From NCBI GenBank assembly GCA_027943335.1, contig BSBK01002159.1, positions 1,473,501 to 1,537,500 on the forward strand: a stretch of 64,000 bases of DNA. Reading direction: 5' to 3'. Positions 20,819-30,812 of this stretch are shown here, piece by piece. This DNA is from Chamaecyparis obtusa (lineage: Eukaryota > Streptophyta > Pinopsida > Cupressales > Cupressaceae). Every line of letters begins with the position of its first letter. Positions within the stretch are counted from its first letter, which is position 1. A program made the position numbers and the translations under genes. Under the pieces are notes generated by a model. That model was not told where the DNA came from. It ran no database searches and saw only the letters and a list, made by a program, of their open reading frames with translations.

Positions 20819-21942
20819 ACACTAATTTTGCAAATTTGTCCTCAAAAATGGCAGGGCTAGGCAAAATCAGTAGCTTCTCTTGTCAAACTGAGATCTGAAT
20901 TGTGGTCTTCTTTGAATGCCCTTTCACCTCTTTGTATTCAACAAATGCCCTTAGGGTTCAGATCTGGGCACAAACATATCAGATCTAGCCACCCTTAGTA
21001 TTTCAAATCTGTTCTACTAAACAGAATTTTGCTCCTTCCTTTGAGAAGTCGCTGCCCTTTGCTCACTCGGATCTGCTCTGCTTTGCATTTTGGAAGGGAA
21101 TGAGGGAATGGAAGCGGACCTCCTCCCTTATATACAAGGCGCCTTCCTCCTTTACTAGGGCCGACCCTAGCAAAAGAAAACAAAACAAAGTTAAAAAAAA
21201 AGCAATTGCCACAAGGGCCGACCTGGCATTAGAAATCCGAAAATAAATAAATCAAATGCCATGAGAGAGGGACGACTTGTCCTAACCAAATTTGCATTAA
21301 AAACTAAAACAAAAGCGCCTAGATTTGTTTAATTAGGCCACACGTTACCCAAAGGAGGCCCCAATTTGATTTCTCTATGCCATGCGCCAAAATGGAGGGG
21401 CTAAGTTTCGAAATTAATGGCCCATTTTATATATTTTCAATGCAAATCTCAAATAAAAGTACCCAGATTTCTATTTTCAAAGCAAATTTTCCAAGGTTAT
21501 TGCCCAGATTTTACAATTTATTGCTCCATTTTTTAATTCTAATGCCTAAATTTCGAAATTACAAGGAGACAAGCCCAGAATTTACAACTTACTTGCCCAA
21601 ATTTGACAATTTATTCTCAAATTTTATTTTCATGCTAAAACAAATTGATTTTAGGGACTAAAATTCATAATCTCAATAGGGAATAGGCTCAGATTTTCGA
21701 ATTGCCAAAGCCCAAATTTTGAAATTAAGCCAAAATTCAGATCCAAATATATTGGTAAGCTATCATTTCCCCAAATTTGAAATTCAACTTCACATTACAA
21801 TTCATTTGACAAATCAAAACATTTTAGTCCAAAATCCATTTTATCATTCATCCAAGTTCAAAAGAGCCTGATCAAGGCATCGAGATCAGAGAAAACCAAG
21901 GCAAGTTCAAAAACGGTGGTCCCCAAAATTTTGGGGCGATGA
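20819..21942. other. Promoter-like and CAAATTTCGAAATT-rich DNA
   Basis: No gene. On the minus strand TTGTATATAAGGGAGG near 21122-21140 is a good TATA-type box with GC-richer flanks, so an old minus-strand LTR promoter is plausible. From 21400 to 21800 short words such as CCAAATTTCGAAATT and CCCAGATTT recur irregularly. Confidence 0.4.
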
Positions 21943-22369
21943 TGTGAGACCTCACAACAACTATCTTGTATTGTATGTGTTTTCCAAATGCAAAAATCTC
22001 TTGCATTTATATTGAGAATGAGCCAAGAAGAGACATGTCCCATGCTTCATGGGACATGTCTATTCATTATTATGTAATTAATATAATGACAATTATGATT
22101 ATATATATATATATATATATATATAATATCTCTTGAGTATTATATTAATTTCTCTAATATTTACATAATAATAATAATAATATTTATTTTATCAATTTCA
22201 CTATTTAGTTATTATGAGAATAATTATAATCTAACTTTATATATACATATATATGAATGTATATAGTAATATCAATTATATATATATATATATATATAAA
22301 ATAAATCATTTCTCATAATAATCATATAGTCAATATTATTTTATCTGAACGATGCTACATACATCAACA
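21943..22369 (-). repeat. LTR-A, 3' LTR of a minus-strand copia-type element
   Basis: Plus-strand edges TGTGAGACC ... ACATCAACA. On the minus strand it starts TGTTGATGTATGTAGC just after the polypurine tract. It has a (TA)n-rich centre. Its inner 200 bp recur at 25743-25943, the remnant of the 5' copy. Confidence 0.75.
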
Positions 22370-22381
22370 CTCCCTCTTAGC
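22370..22381 (-). promoter_or_regulatory. Polypurine tract (minus strand)
   Basis: Reads GCTAAGAGGGAG on the minus strand, directly next to LTR-A and identical to the tract at 17155-17166. Confidence 0.75.
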
Positions 22382-22500
22382 TAGGGAGGATAAATCAATC
22401 CAATGTCAACACTTATGATCCTCACCATAGCTACACAAAACTGCTACAATAATTAACATTCCCTCTTAACTAAGGATGATAAAAATATTACCTCAAGTAA

Positions 22501-23276
22501 TGTGTGAGTATAGATAATCATTTAAAGTTTATATCATTTTACTGATATTACGAGTAATGGCTCTTTAAGTATCAAGTCCATGATACTTAGCAAGTACTCA
22601 GAGCAATAGTCTCCAAATATCAACTCACAAGATATTCACCTAATTGTTCAAAATGATTATCATGAGTAATGGTCTCCAAGTATCAAATCCATGATACTCA
22701 CCCAAGTACTCAGAGTAATGGTCTCCAAATATCAAGTCCATGATATTTACCAAGTACTCAATGTGAGTATAGATAATCATTTTATATTTATATCATTAAC
22801 CGATATTACGAGTAATGGCCCTCAAGTATCAAGTCCATGATACTTACCAAGTACTCAGAGCAATAGTCTCCAAATATCAACTTACAAGATATTCACCTAA
22901 GTGCTCAAAATGATTATCATGAGTAATGGTCTCCAAGTATCAAATCCATGATACTCACCCAAGTACTCAGAGTAATGGTCTCCGAATATCAAGTCCATGA
23001 TATTCACCAAGTACTCAATGTGAGTATAGATAATCATTTTATACTTATATCATTTTACTGATATTACGAGTAATGGCCCTCAAGTATCAAGTCTATGATA
23101 CTTACCAAGTACTCAGAGCAATAGTCTCCAAATATCAACTCACAAGATATCCACCTAAGTGCTCAAAATGATTATCCTAAGTAATGGTCTCCAAGTATCA
23201 AATCCATGATACTCACCCAAGTACTCAGAGTAATGGTCTCTGAATATCAAGTCCATGATATTCACCAAGTACTCAA
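22501..23276. repeat. Higher-order tandem repeat, about 258 bp x 3
   Basis: TGTGAGTATAGATAATCATTT starts units at 22501, 22762 and 23019. Each unit holds four related subunits of the form GAGTAATGGTCTCCAAGTATC, AAGTCCATGATACTCACC, AAGTACTCA. It lies between copia RNase H and its 3' LTR (minus-strand order), i.e. in the element's 3' untranslated part. Degenerate continuation reaches about 23500. Confidence 0.9.
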
Positions 23277-23789
23277 AATGTCTAATATAGTATGTGCGCT
23301 AGTATCACATATGTGATACTTACCATATAGACTGATCATGGCATGTCTACAGATATTACATCACATAATATCCACCATGAAGATCTCTAAATCATCTATG
23401 GTTTATTTAATGATACCAGCCTTATGATATCTACCATGATGTCTAAGAGATCCTAACCATCATGACATATCCACGAATATCAAGTCACATGATATCCATC
23501 ATGATGGAGATGTTGCAAAGTCGTCACCTCACAACATCAATCAAATACAAGTGTTCATTGTCGAAAAGTCGTCACCTTTCTCCAATGTTCACAGGAGGGC
23601 CCATAAGTCCTGGAGTCACACACATGAAATCCACCTTGACTCATCTCAGAGGGTGGATCCATCATGGCTCATCCCAAAGGGTGGAAACAAGGGCTTTCAC
23701 CTTAGACTTCTCTCTCAAAGAGAAGAATGCAATATAACATACAAGATAATAGATTATAGATATTGAAACTTCTTTTCATCTAAGGCTTC

Positions 23790-23900
23790 ATTCTCCAACA
23801 TGCCAAGTTTATCTCGAATGTACACAACCCTCCCTCTAGCAATAAACTTGATGAGAATATCAGCCATATGTTCTGTAGTGATAATGTACCTTGAATAGCA
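23790..23900 (-). pseudogene. Ty1/copia RNase H C-terminal tail
   Basis: Minus-strand text TTEHMADILIKFIARGRV, then YIRDKLGMLEN, matches the conserved ADIFTKPLARGKF...FRDKLGV end of copia polyproteins. It shows the element bounded by LTR-A is copia and minus-oriented. The rest of pol upstream (23900-24860) is not readable. Confidence 0.75.
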
Positions 23901-24860
23901 TACATATGCACTATATCTCTTATATAGTTTGCATCACTCTAGGTGAACCCCAAGTTATGTAGGAGCTAGCATAAAGGCATTTCAGCCAGCACACATGAGG
24001 CTCAATGTCATGATCACAGTCCTTTGGATGCTTCCTTTAAGGTCTTGTAACAACCTCTTTACCTCCTCATCCAAGGTTGTTTTTAGATGAACTATCATAC
24101 TCTGCCTGAATCTAATATCAACCTTCTGTGAGCAAGTCATGTCTTTGTTCTTTAGTTTGCATTAAGCTCTTTTCTTGATCAATGCCCAACCATCTATTTA
24201 GGAATATCATGACCTAGATATCTGCATAAAATCCTTCTATCTCACATTTATGGAACTAAATCATTTGAATCACAATTCTTTTTCCTTTTATAGTTTCTTG
24301 GTCACTAGAGAAACCATCTTGATATGGTTTACTCCCTTTGAATCAATATGAACAAGATCCTTGGAAATCAAATAAAGTAGATCCTCTAGATGTTGTATTG
24401 ACTCCCTCTAAAGCTTTGAGTACTAACATCAACATTTAACCTTCTTGTCCAAGGTTTCCTCTGATGGTTCGTCAAACTTCTTCTGAATGTGATATCAACC
24501 TTGTGACCTTCTCATCCAAGGTTTCCTTCTGTAGGTTTGTCCCTCTAAATGATATTTTATTTCTTTGAAGAAATGTTTCAGCCATCAACTCAATCCCATG
24601 ACTGCAAGCATCAAGCTCTTTCTCTCTTGAATGCAATCACATATGTCTCTTGATTCATCCTGAAAGTATTTCAGATAGAGATTACAAATAGTTCATAAAA
24701 CTAAATTATCCCAAAGAAATATTAATGATAAAAGCATACGAGATTTTCTATCCCAATGTTATAGTATTAATTAATAACTACATAAAAAATTTATGAAAAT
24801 TAATCAACATGGAATACATAATCTCTTGATTAATGTAATGATCATTTTCTTATTTGCACT
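23901..24860 (-). other. Unreadable copia interior with short repeats
   Basis: Contains three degenerate copies of a phrase like CTTCTCATCCAAGGTTTCCTTCT (about 24067, 24440 and 24502). No intact domain. Confidence 0.4.
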
Positions 24861-25158
24861 ATAAAAAGTGTTTGTAGCTTTTAATCAAAGAACTCTCTTT
24901 GTTTAGAAATCTGCATAGACCTGTACACATTTAGTCATAACTTTTGAACCTGACACTTTATTTCCAATTGCTTCAGTGAGATTCTTAAAAATTTAGTTTT
25001 CAAAAACATATCCAAAATTTAGCAAAATCCAACGGTTCATTTGTGAGATATGGTCCTCGTACCGAGACTGTATTTTCTGAGACAGTCACACATTTACCAT
25101 CAATAAACTACTCTCTTACATTTGCAACTTGGCTCTGATACCATGTTAAGGTTTTAGG
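24861..25158 (-). repeat. Left arm of 298-bp inverted repeat (leader + PBS)
   Basis: Reverse complement of 25452-25749 with about 95% identity by eye. On the minus strand it runs LTR end CCTTAACA, PBS TGGTATCAGAGCCA, then about 280 bases of leader. Confidence 0.92.
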
Positions 25159-25466
25159 TGACTCCACAACACCCCCCATGATCGAATGCAGGACAAAGAT
25201 AACTTCCACAAGAGATTGGCAAGATAATTGCATTATGATGCAAGAATGATATTATTGATAATGGACATGATTAAAATGTACATAATAGGCTTCCTTATAT
25301 AGGAAAAGCGATAAAAGACAATGATAAGAAGCTGATAAGCTATCACCTATGCAAGGTGTAATCACATGTCCACTAAATGTGGACCATCCTCCATTATGCA
25401 ATGAAGTATGTGCCATAGGATACAAGATAGTGTCATTACATTTGCAATGATCCTAAAACCTTAACA
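25144..25466 (-). repeat. LTR-B with a primer-binding site on both sides
   Basis: 323 bp, TGTTAAGGTTTTAGG at the left edge and CCTAAAACCTTAACA at the right edge, so its termini form a 15-bp inverted repeat. The minus strand carries CTATATAAGGAAG (plus 25291-25303), which suggests minus orientation. TGGTATCAGAGCC primer sites abut both ends in opposite directions. Confidence 0.82.
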
Positions 25467-25749
25467 TGGTATCAGAGCCAGGTTGCAAATGTAAAAGAGT
25501 AGTTTATTGATGGTAAATGTGTGACTGTCTCAGAAAATACAGTCTCGGTACGAGGACCATATCTCACAAATGAACCGTTGGATTTTGCTAAATTTCGGAT
25601 ATGTTTGTGAAAACCAAATTTATAAGAATCTCACCAAAGCGATTGGAAAGAAAGTGTCTGGTTCAAAAGTTATGACCGAATGTGTACAGGTCTATGTAGA
25701 TTTCTGAACAAAGAGAGTTCTTTGATTAAAAGCTACAAACACTTTTTAT
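25452..25749 (+). repeat. Right arm of 298-bp inverted repeat (PBS + leader)
   Basis: Plus-strand copy of the leader: CCTTAACA, then TGGTATCAGAGCCAGG at 25467-25482, ending CACTTTTTAT. There it joins the truncated LTR-A at a TTTTTAT/TTTATT microhomology. Confidence 0.92.
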
Positions 25750-25943
25750 TTTATCAATTTCACTATTTAGTTATTATGAGAATAATTATAATCTAACTTT
25801 ATATATACATATATATCAATGTATGTAGTAATATCAATTATTATATATATTGATATATATATATGTATATATGTAATAAATCATTTCTCATAATAATCAT
25901 ATAGTCAATATTATTTATCTAAACAATGCTACATACATCAACA
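25743..25943 (-). repeat. Truncated second copy of LTR-A
   Basis: Matches about 22182-22369 (ATTTTATCAATTTCACTATT ... GCTACATACATCAACA). It is the outer part only; the inner part is replaced by the inverted-repeat arm. Confidence 0.88.
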
Positions 25944-26607
25944 GACTCTTTCCCCCATTGGAGCAGGGACCCAGTCTGGAAGACCAAGTAATCAATCTTT
26001 CATCAAACATAAACCCTTTTAGTTCTTTTTGTGTTACTTTTTCTTCTTTACAGTGCACATCTCATTGCTTTAACAAATATGCATCTTTAATGAGCCATTC
26101 AATCATAATCCTTGAGGGTATGAATTGTGGCTTCACCTTGCAACCATGCATTGAAGTAAACAAGGCTGTGACAGCATTATGTAAACATTTTTTAAACAAA
26201 AATACAATGCCTGACATGGCTTTTTGGGGAGGAAATTCTATTAACAGGCCAATCTAGTTTTTGCAAACTTGATGAAAACCTAGCCAATTGACAAAAACTG
26301 GTTTATATAATCTTCTGTTTTCTTGCTAGTATATTATCTGGAATACATGTCTAATGGTTGTCTAAAAGGTCAGAAACATGAGGTTTATAGGTTATTAATA
26401 CACCAAACATATATAATTTATTTGGTTTTAGACTTTAGTGTTTTGATAATTTAACAAAAAACTTAATATACATCATAATCTTATAAAAAGATTTGAAAAA
26501 AAAAGATATTCCTAAGTCTAAATTTTAAATATTTTGTGAGATAATTAGCACTCTATCAAAACATTAAAACCATTTAATTTTCAATGTCGTATTAAATAAA
26601 GAATACC
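25944..26607. other. No certain gene; possible intron of the 626-codon gene
   Basis: AT-rich. If the donor at 26610 is used, this region is intron of the minus-strand gene. A short GC-richer piece next to the LTR (25944-25985) is preceded on the minus strand by TTGGTCTTCCAG, an acceptor-like sequence, but no protein match is known to me. Confidence 0.35.
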
Positions 26608-28488
26608 TCACCTTTCTGTGAGCCACTGAATCTGTTTCTCCTCATCAATTGGACCTCTTGGCCTTTCTGTAACCTCATGCTCACGCTTTTCATTCCCTGC
26701 ACCAAGTTTATCATCACCCAGTTCATCATCCAGAAGCCAATGCAAATCCTGGAGTTCCACTTTTCCACGTTTCACGAGCATTTCTCTAAAATCGTCCAAA
26801 TCTTCCTCATTCACTCTCTCATCAACATCACTACGATGAGCCTTTATTCTCCCATCTCTTCCAGACATACACTTGATCAAACCAGAATTTATACCCTTGT
26901 ATTTTTCAGTTTTCCCTGCCCTTTCCCATGGCCTCCCTTTCATTTTCACACCCTTGTTATCATCATCGCCATCACCATCGACAGAAATTCTTTCTGTAAA
27001 TTTTAAATGACTGACAGAACCCTTCATTATCTCGTCAGTATGAATAGCCCTCATTCTACCGTCTCTTTCAGACCTAAAAGTGTTCGCACCAATATTCAAG
27101 CCATTATTTTCAATATCCCTTGCTCGCTCCCAGAACTTCCCGGATTTCCCTTCCATTTTCACATCTTGACTATCATCATTGCCGTCCAATTCATTATCAA
27201 TATCAATGACACAAATCTCTTCTGAAAAGACAGAACGCTCCACTCTCTCATCACTACGAACAGCCCTCACTATCTCATGTTTTTCAGACCTATAATTGTC
27301 CACGCCATATTTCAAACCACTGTTTTCGATTCTCATTGCCCTCCCCAAGGACTTCTCTTCCATTTTCACACCCTTATAAGTACTATCACTAACCCTGGTT
27401 CTCTCGTGTCTTTCGGACCAAGCAGTGCCAACACCAGAATCTAAACCCTCCTTTTCTTCAATTTCCACTGCCCTCCCCCGCAATGCCCCTTTCATTCCCA
27501 CCCCGTTATCATCATCGCCGTCATCTGAGACACAAATTTCTGCCATTTCTCGGAATTGATTATCAGCGCCATAACCATAGCCATCACCATCAATAATAGG
27601 TATTTCTTCCTTTAAGTTTCTATCACTAACAGAAACTCCTCCTGTAAGTTTTCTGCCGCTCACAGACAATCCTCCTGTACATTTTCCATTGCTGAAAGAA
27701 AATGCATCTCCTCTAAATTTTCTACCACCAACAGAAGCTTCATCTACTGCAAACTTTCCATAAAGGACAGAAATCTCTCCTCCTGTAAATTTTCCATCAC
27801 CAACAGAAATTTCTTCTCCGGTAAACTTTCCGCCACTAGCAGAGAACTCTTCTCCCGAAGATTTTCCTTCACCAACACAAAGCTCCTCTGCTCTAAATTT
27901 TCCGTCACCGATAGAAAATTTCATTTCAGTGACCGTTCCATCACTGACACAAAATTCTTCTTCTCTAAATTTCCCATCGCTGACAGAAAACTCCTCTCCT
28001 GCAGATTGAACATAAAATTCTTCTCTAAATTTTCCATCGCCGACAGAAGAATCTTCTGCCCTGCCTTCTAATTCCGCCATGAGCATTTCGTATTCACGAC
28101 ATGCTTTTTCGAAGAGAGCTTCCTCTTCCATGACCTTCTTAACGCGTGGCGGAGGCTCATTTTCGGGGTTTTTGTTGGCCTTCCTTTTCAGCTTCTGAAT
28201 TTCTTTCTTTTTCAGCTTGTGAATAATCTTTGGCGTGGGCATGAAACCCTTCTTAGTAAGGCGCCGCTTGAATTTCTCTGGGTCTACTTCGATTTTGCAC
28301 ACAATCTTGCAAGACGAAAAACTAGAAAATACAATGGGCTTTGAGCTCATATATAAAGAGGTTTTCTTACCTGAAATAAAATTGCCCGGCCAAAATGTGG
28401 AGTAGAATGAAATATTTCTCGTAGCCATTGGAGGCTGGAATTTATGGAGCATACTGTTTTGAGCTGTGTTGCACTTGGATAAGATCAT
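26608..28488 (-). CDS. Large first exon, putative organelle-targeted repeat protein
   Basis: 626 codons open with no break, which stands out among the decayed surroundings. Residues 1-65 are Ser/Phe/Lys-rich with few acids, consistent with a plastid or mitochondrial targeting peptide. Residues 70-115 are strongly basic (KKGFMPTPKIIHKLKKK, EIQKLKRKANK). Residues about 140-300 hold a dozen imperfect 13-16-residue repeats of the kind FSVGDGKFREEE. Residues about 320-560 hold four longer repeats built on GVKMEGK...ERA..IE..GL..G....RSER. The end is acidic with LDDFREMLVKRGK and LHWLLDDELGDD. The frame closes in CTCACAGAAAGGTGAGG, a near-perfect splice donor (AAAG|GTGAGG), so the TGA stop is probably not used and more exons should lie to the left. 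I do not recognise the family; function unknown. Confidence 0.72.
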   Translation of the reverse strand: MILSKCNTAQNSMLHKFQPPMATRNISFYSTFWPGNFISGKKTSLYMSSKPIVFSSFSSCKIVCKIEVDPEKFKRRLTKKGFMPTPKIIHKLKKKEIQKLKRKANKNPENEPPPRVKKVMEEEALFEKACREYEMLMAELEGRAEDSSVGDGKFREEFYVQSAGEEFSVSDGKFREEEFCVSDGTVTEMKFSIGDGKFRAEELCVGEGKSSGEEFSASGGKFTGEEISVGDGKFTGGEISVLYGKFAVDEASVGGRKFRGDAFSFSNGKCTGGLSVSGRKLTGGVSVSDRNLKEEIPIIDGDGYGYGADNQFREMAEICVSDDGDDDNGVGMKGALRGRAVEIEEKEGLDSGVGTAWSERHERTRVSDSTYKGVKMEEKSLGRAMRIENSGLKYGVDNYRSEKHEIVRAVRSDERVERSVFSEEICVIDIDNELDGNDDSQDVKMEGKSGKFWERARDIENNGLNIGANTFRSERDGRMRAIHTDEIMKGSVSHLKFTERISVDGDGDDDNKGVKMKGRPWERAGKTEKYKGINSGLIKCMSGRDGRIKAHRSDVDERVNEEDLDDFREMLVKRGKVELQDLHWLLDDELGDDKLGAGNEKREHEVTERPRGPIDEEKQIQWLTER

Positions 28489-28905
28489 TGTGTTGCATTT
28501 TCAAATTTATTCATCTCCGTGATAGGTAATTCAGAACAACGAGTGAGGATATGCATTTATACAATACAAGACTTGTAAGCCGTTGGTGGGATTCAAAGTG
28601 CAATTTCTGAGATAAGCTCCTGGACAAAAATTCAGGGGTTTTTCAAAAACCCAACGGTACAAAATTGTGTTCAGTTTTTCCTCGGATATAGAGTTTATGA
28701 GATAAGCTACTTGAAAAAGCAAAACACCCCGCGTTCCTAAATTTCAGGGGCTTTACAAAAACGACAAGTTAAAAAACTGTTGATTCTCTTCATTCTATAA
28801 ATAGTTTGGAGAGATAAAGCCACCGCCAGTCTATGCAGTCATTCACCAACTTAAAATTAGAGTTTAAAAAAAACGCTGGCCTATGGCAGGGGCTTTTTAA
28901 AAAAT
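28489..28905. other. Upstream region of the 626-codon gene
   Basis: Three imperfect copies of a roughly 110-bp unit carry AAATTTCAGGGGCTTTACAAAAAC-like text (about 28628, 28740 and 28884) with GAGATAAGCTACT/GAGATAAAGCCAC phrases. TATTTATAGAATG on the minus strand near 28795 could be a TATA box, about 310 bases before the ATG; this is only a possibility. Confidence 0.45.
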
Positions 28906-28985
28906 AGAGTTAGAGTTAGAGTTAGAGTTAGAGTTGGAGTTGGAGTTGGAGTTGGAGTTGGAGTTGGAGTTGGAGTTGGAGTTGT
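28906..28985 (+). repeat. Hexanucleotide microsatellite (AGAGTT/GGAGTT)n
   Basis: About 13 units; the first four or five are TTAGAG and the rest TTGGAG, i.e. a single-base variant spread along the array. Confidence 0.95.
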
Positions 28986-29990
28986 TTGAGGATTTTTAGG
29001 AATATTTTAAAACTATTACTTTCATGAATTTTATTTTTCAATTCAACTTAAATGTTATTTAAGGAAGTTTTTATTTTTTAAAGTTTATGTACTAATAAAA
29101 AATTGTGTTAAAATAATTATTTTCACTCTAAAATCTAACATGCGACAGACAAATCTCAAATTTTAAGATCTAAAATGTAGGGGCTCCTATTTTTAGGAAG
29201 AAATTCCAATTTGTAGTCTTAAAAATAATTCTCATAGGACCTCTAGCTCTTTAAAAATGGAGCTTAAGTCCTCTTATGAGACCCCTACCTAAGTCCCTCC
29301 TTGGTTAACTACTTGCTTTAAAAAAAATGTGTTGATTTTTTCCCATTGATGGATGGATTAGTCTTTTAATAGCTAAAAGTATATTATCCAGAACATTCAA
29401 TTTTGAATTTTAATGACATTTATGAGACTACTCAGTCTAAAGGACTGAGGAATAATAGCTTTCAACTATCTTCATACTCCTTTGGATATCATTTTTACTA
29501 TGAACCTTTACTAGAAAGCTAACACTATGAGTGATCTTGTCTTTATCAAATAGATAAGTGTTGTATGCTATCAACCTTCAAATTTTTTTCATACTATACA
29601 AATATCATCATGAGCATTTTGTCTCCACCATACCCTTGTTGCAGAAATATACAAGTGATGTTCTTCTCCACTTTAGTTCACTTCTTATTTAATTGTCTCC
29701 TATTATATATTTCTCCACTTCAATTCACTTCTTATTCAATTGTTTCTTCTTTTTTATATAATGTAGGAATTAGAACCTAATATCATTTAAATAAATAAAT
29801 TATATATTTTAATTAATTATAAAATTATATAGTTTTAGTTTCAATCTCATTTATAATTATTATGATAGAAATAAATAAATTTATTTGTAATCATAGATAT
29901 TTAAGCAAAAAAATTACAGGAGTAGGGGCGAATATTATTTGTTACCTTGGCAAAAAAGGATTTTGATGGGAGTGGTTATAGGAGCAAACG
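28986..29990. other. No gene seen
   Basis: AT-rich DNA without recognisable frames. Confidence 0.4.
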
Positions 29991-30812
29991 CAATTCCATT
30001 AGGCAATCCAAAATGGAAGAATGGAGCAGTTAATCTTATACTGAATTTGATCTAGAGGAATGGGTGGTTTGGGAAAGTCTTCAAGTATAGAGATGCAAAG
30101 GATATGTTCAATGGGAGGAAGGATGCCAACTACAATAAGATGTTGTGAGCTCCATATAATAGATTGGGACTTGCGGTCAAAGAGGCCTTTAAAATGAACA
30201 AAGGCAAGTGGATCCCAAAGAATAGTATCCAAAGTGACAAGCCATATTCTCCCACAGAAAGCAGAAGCAAAATTATGTCAATTGTTGCAATTTATCTAAA
30301 GTTTTGCAATGGGATCACCTAGAAGCATGTGGGATCCTGGCTAAATGGATGGGAGGGGACAGGCCAAAAGATCAAATCCGTGAATGGTTTCCAGAGCACT
30401 TTGAGGGTCGGGTTTGTACTAAATCCCTAAGCAATAATGTTTTTTGTTTGATTTCGTAGATCAAAAATTGAAAAGGAAACTTTTTTACGAGGAACCTCTA
30501 TTTTTTGAAGGTTTTTGTTTTTTGCAAAATTGATTAGGAACAAAAATTTAACCCCAAAATACATAAAAACTATCACATTGGATTAAGCAACCAAATCTGG
30601 CCTTTGAATACTAGAGTGAAGAAATCTTGGAAAAAATAGGGGAAACTTTAGGAACATTCATTGGTTTTGAAGAAGAATTATTCCTTGGAAAATCAGAAGA
30701 AGTCAAGGTTATGGTAGATATAAATGTGAATTTGAGATATCTAGATAGCCTGGAAATCCTAACAACTAAAGGCAAATGGTGTAGGACCCATCCACTTCCC
30801 TCATCTTGGTAA
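29991..30812 (+). pseudogene. L1-type LINE ORF1 fragment
   Basis: Plus-strand text with stops includes WVKDVGSWLNGW-like sequence and, at 30627-30812, EKIGETLGTFIGFEEEL, then VKVMVDINVNLRYLDSLE, then GKWCRTHPLP. This matches the plant L1 ORF1 segment (LGN.LG.FI..D...., V.VDV...L, GKW.QTHPL) that precedes the zinc knuckle. ORF1 binds LINE RNA. It ends before the knuckle. Confidence 0.6.

Noticed and set aside
26677..27225. Plus-strand open frames opposite the 626-codon exon
   Set aside because: Antisense shadows of the repeat region; no domain.
28906..28985. TTAGAG/TTGGAG array as telomere-like DNA
   Set aside because: The unit is a simple hexamer microsatellite and not TTTAGGG.
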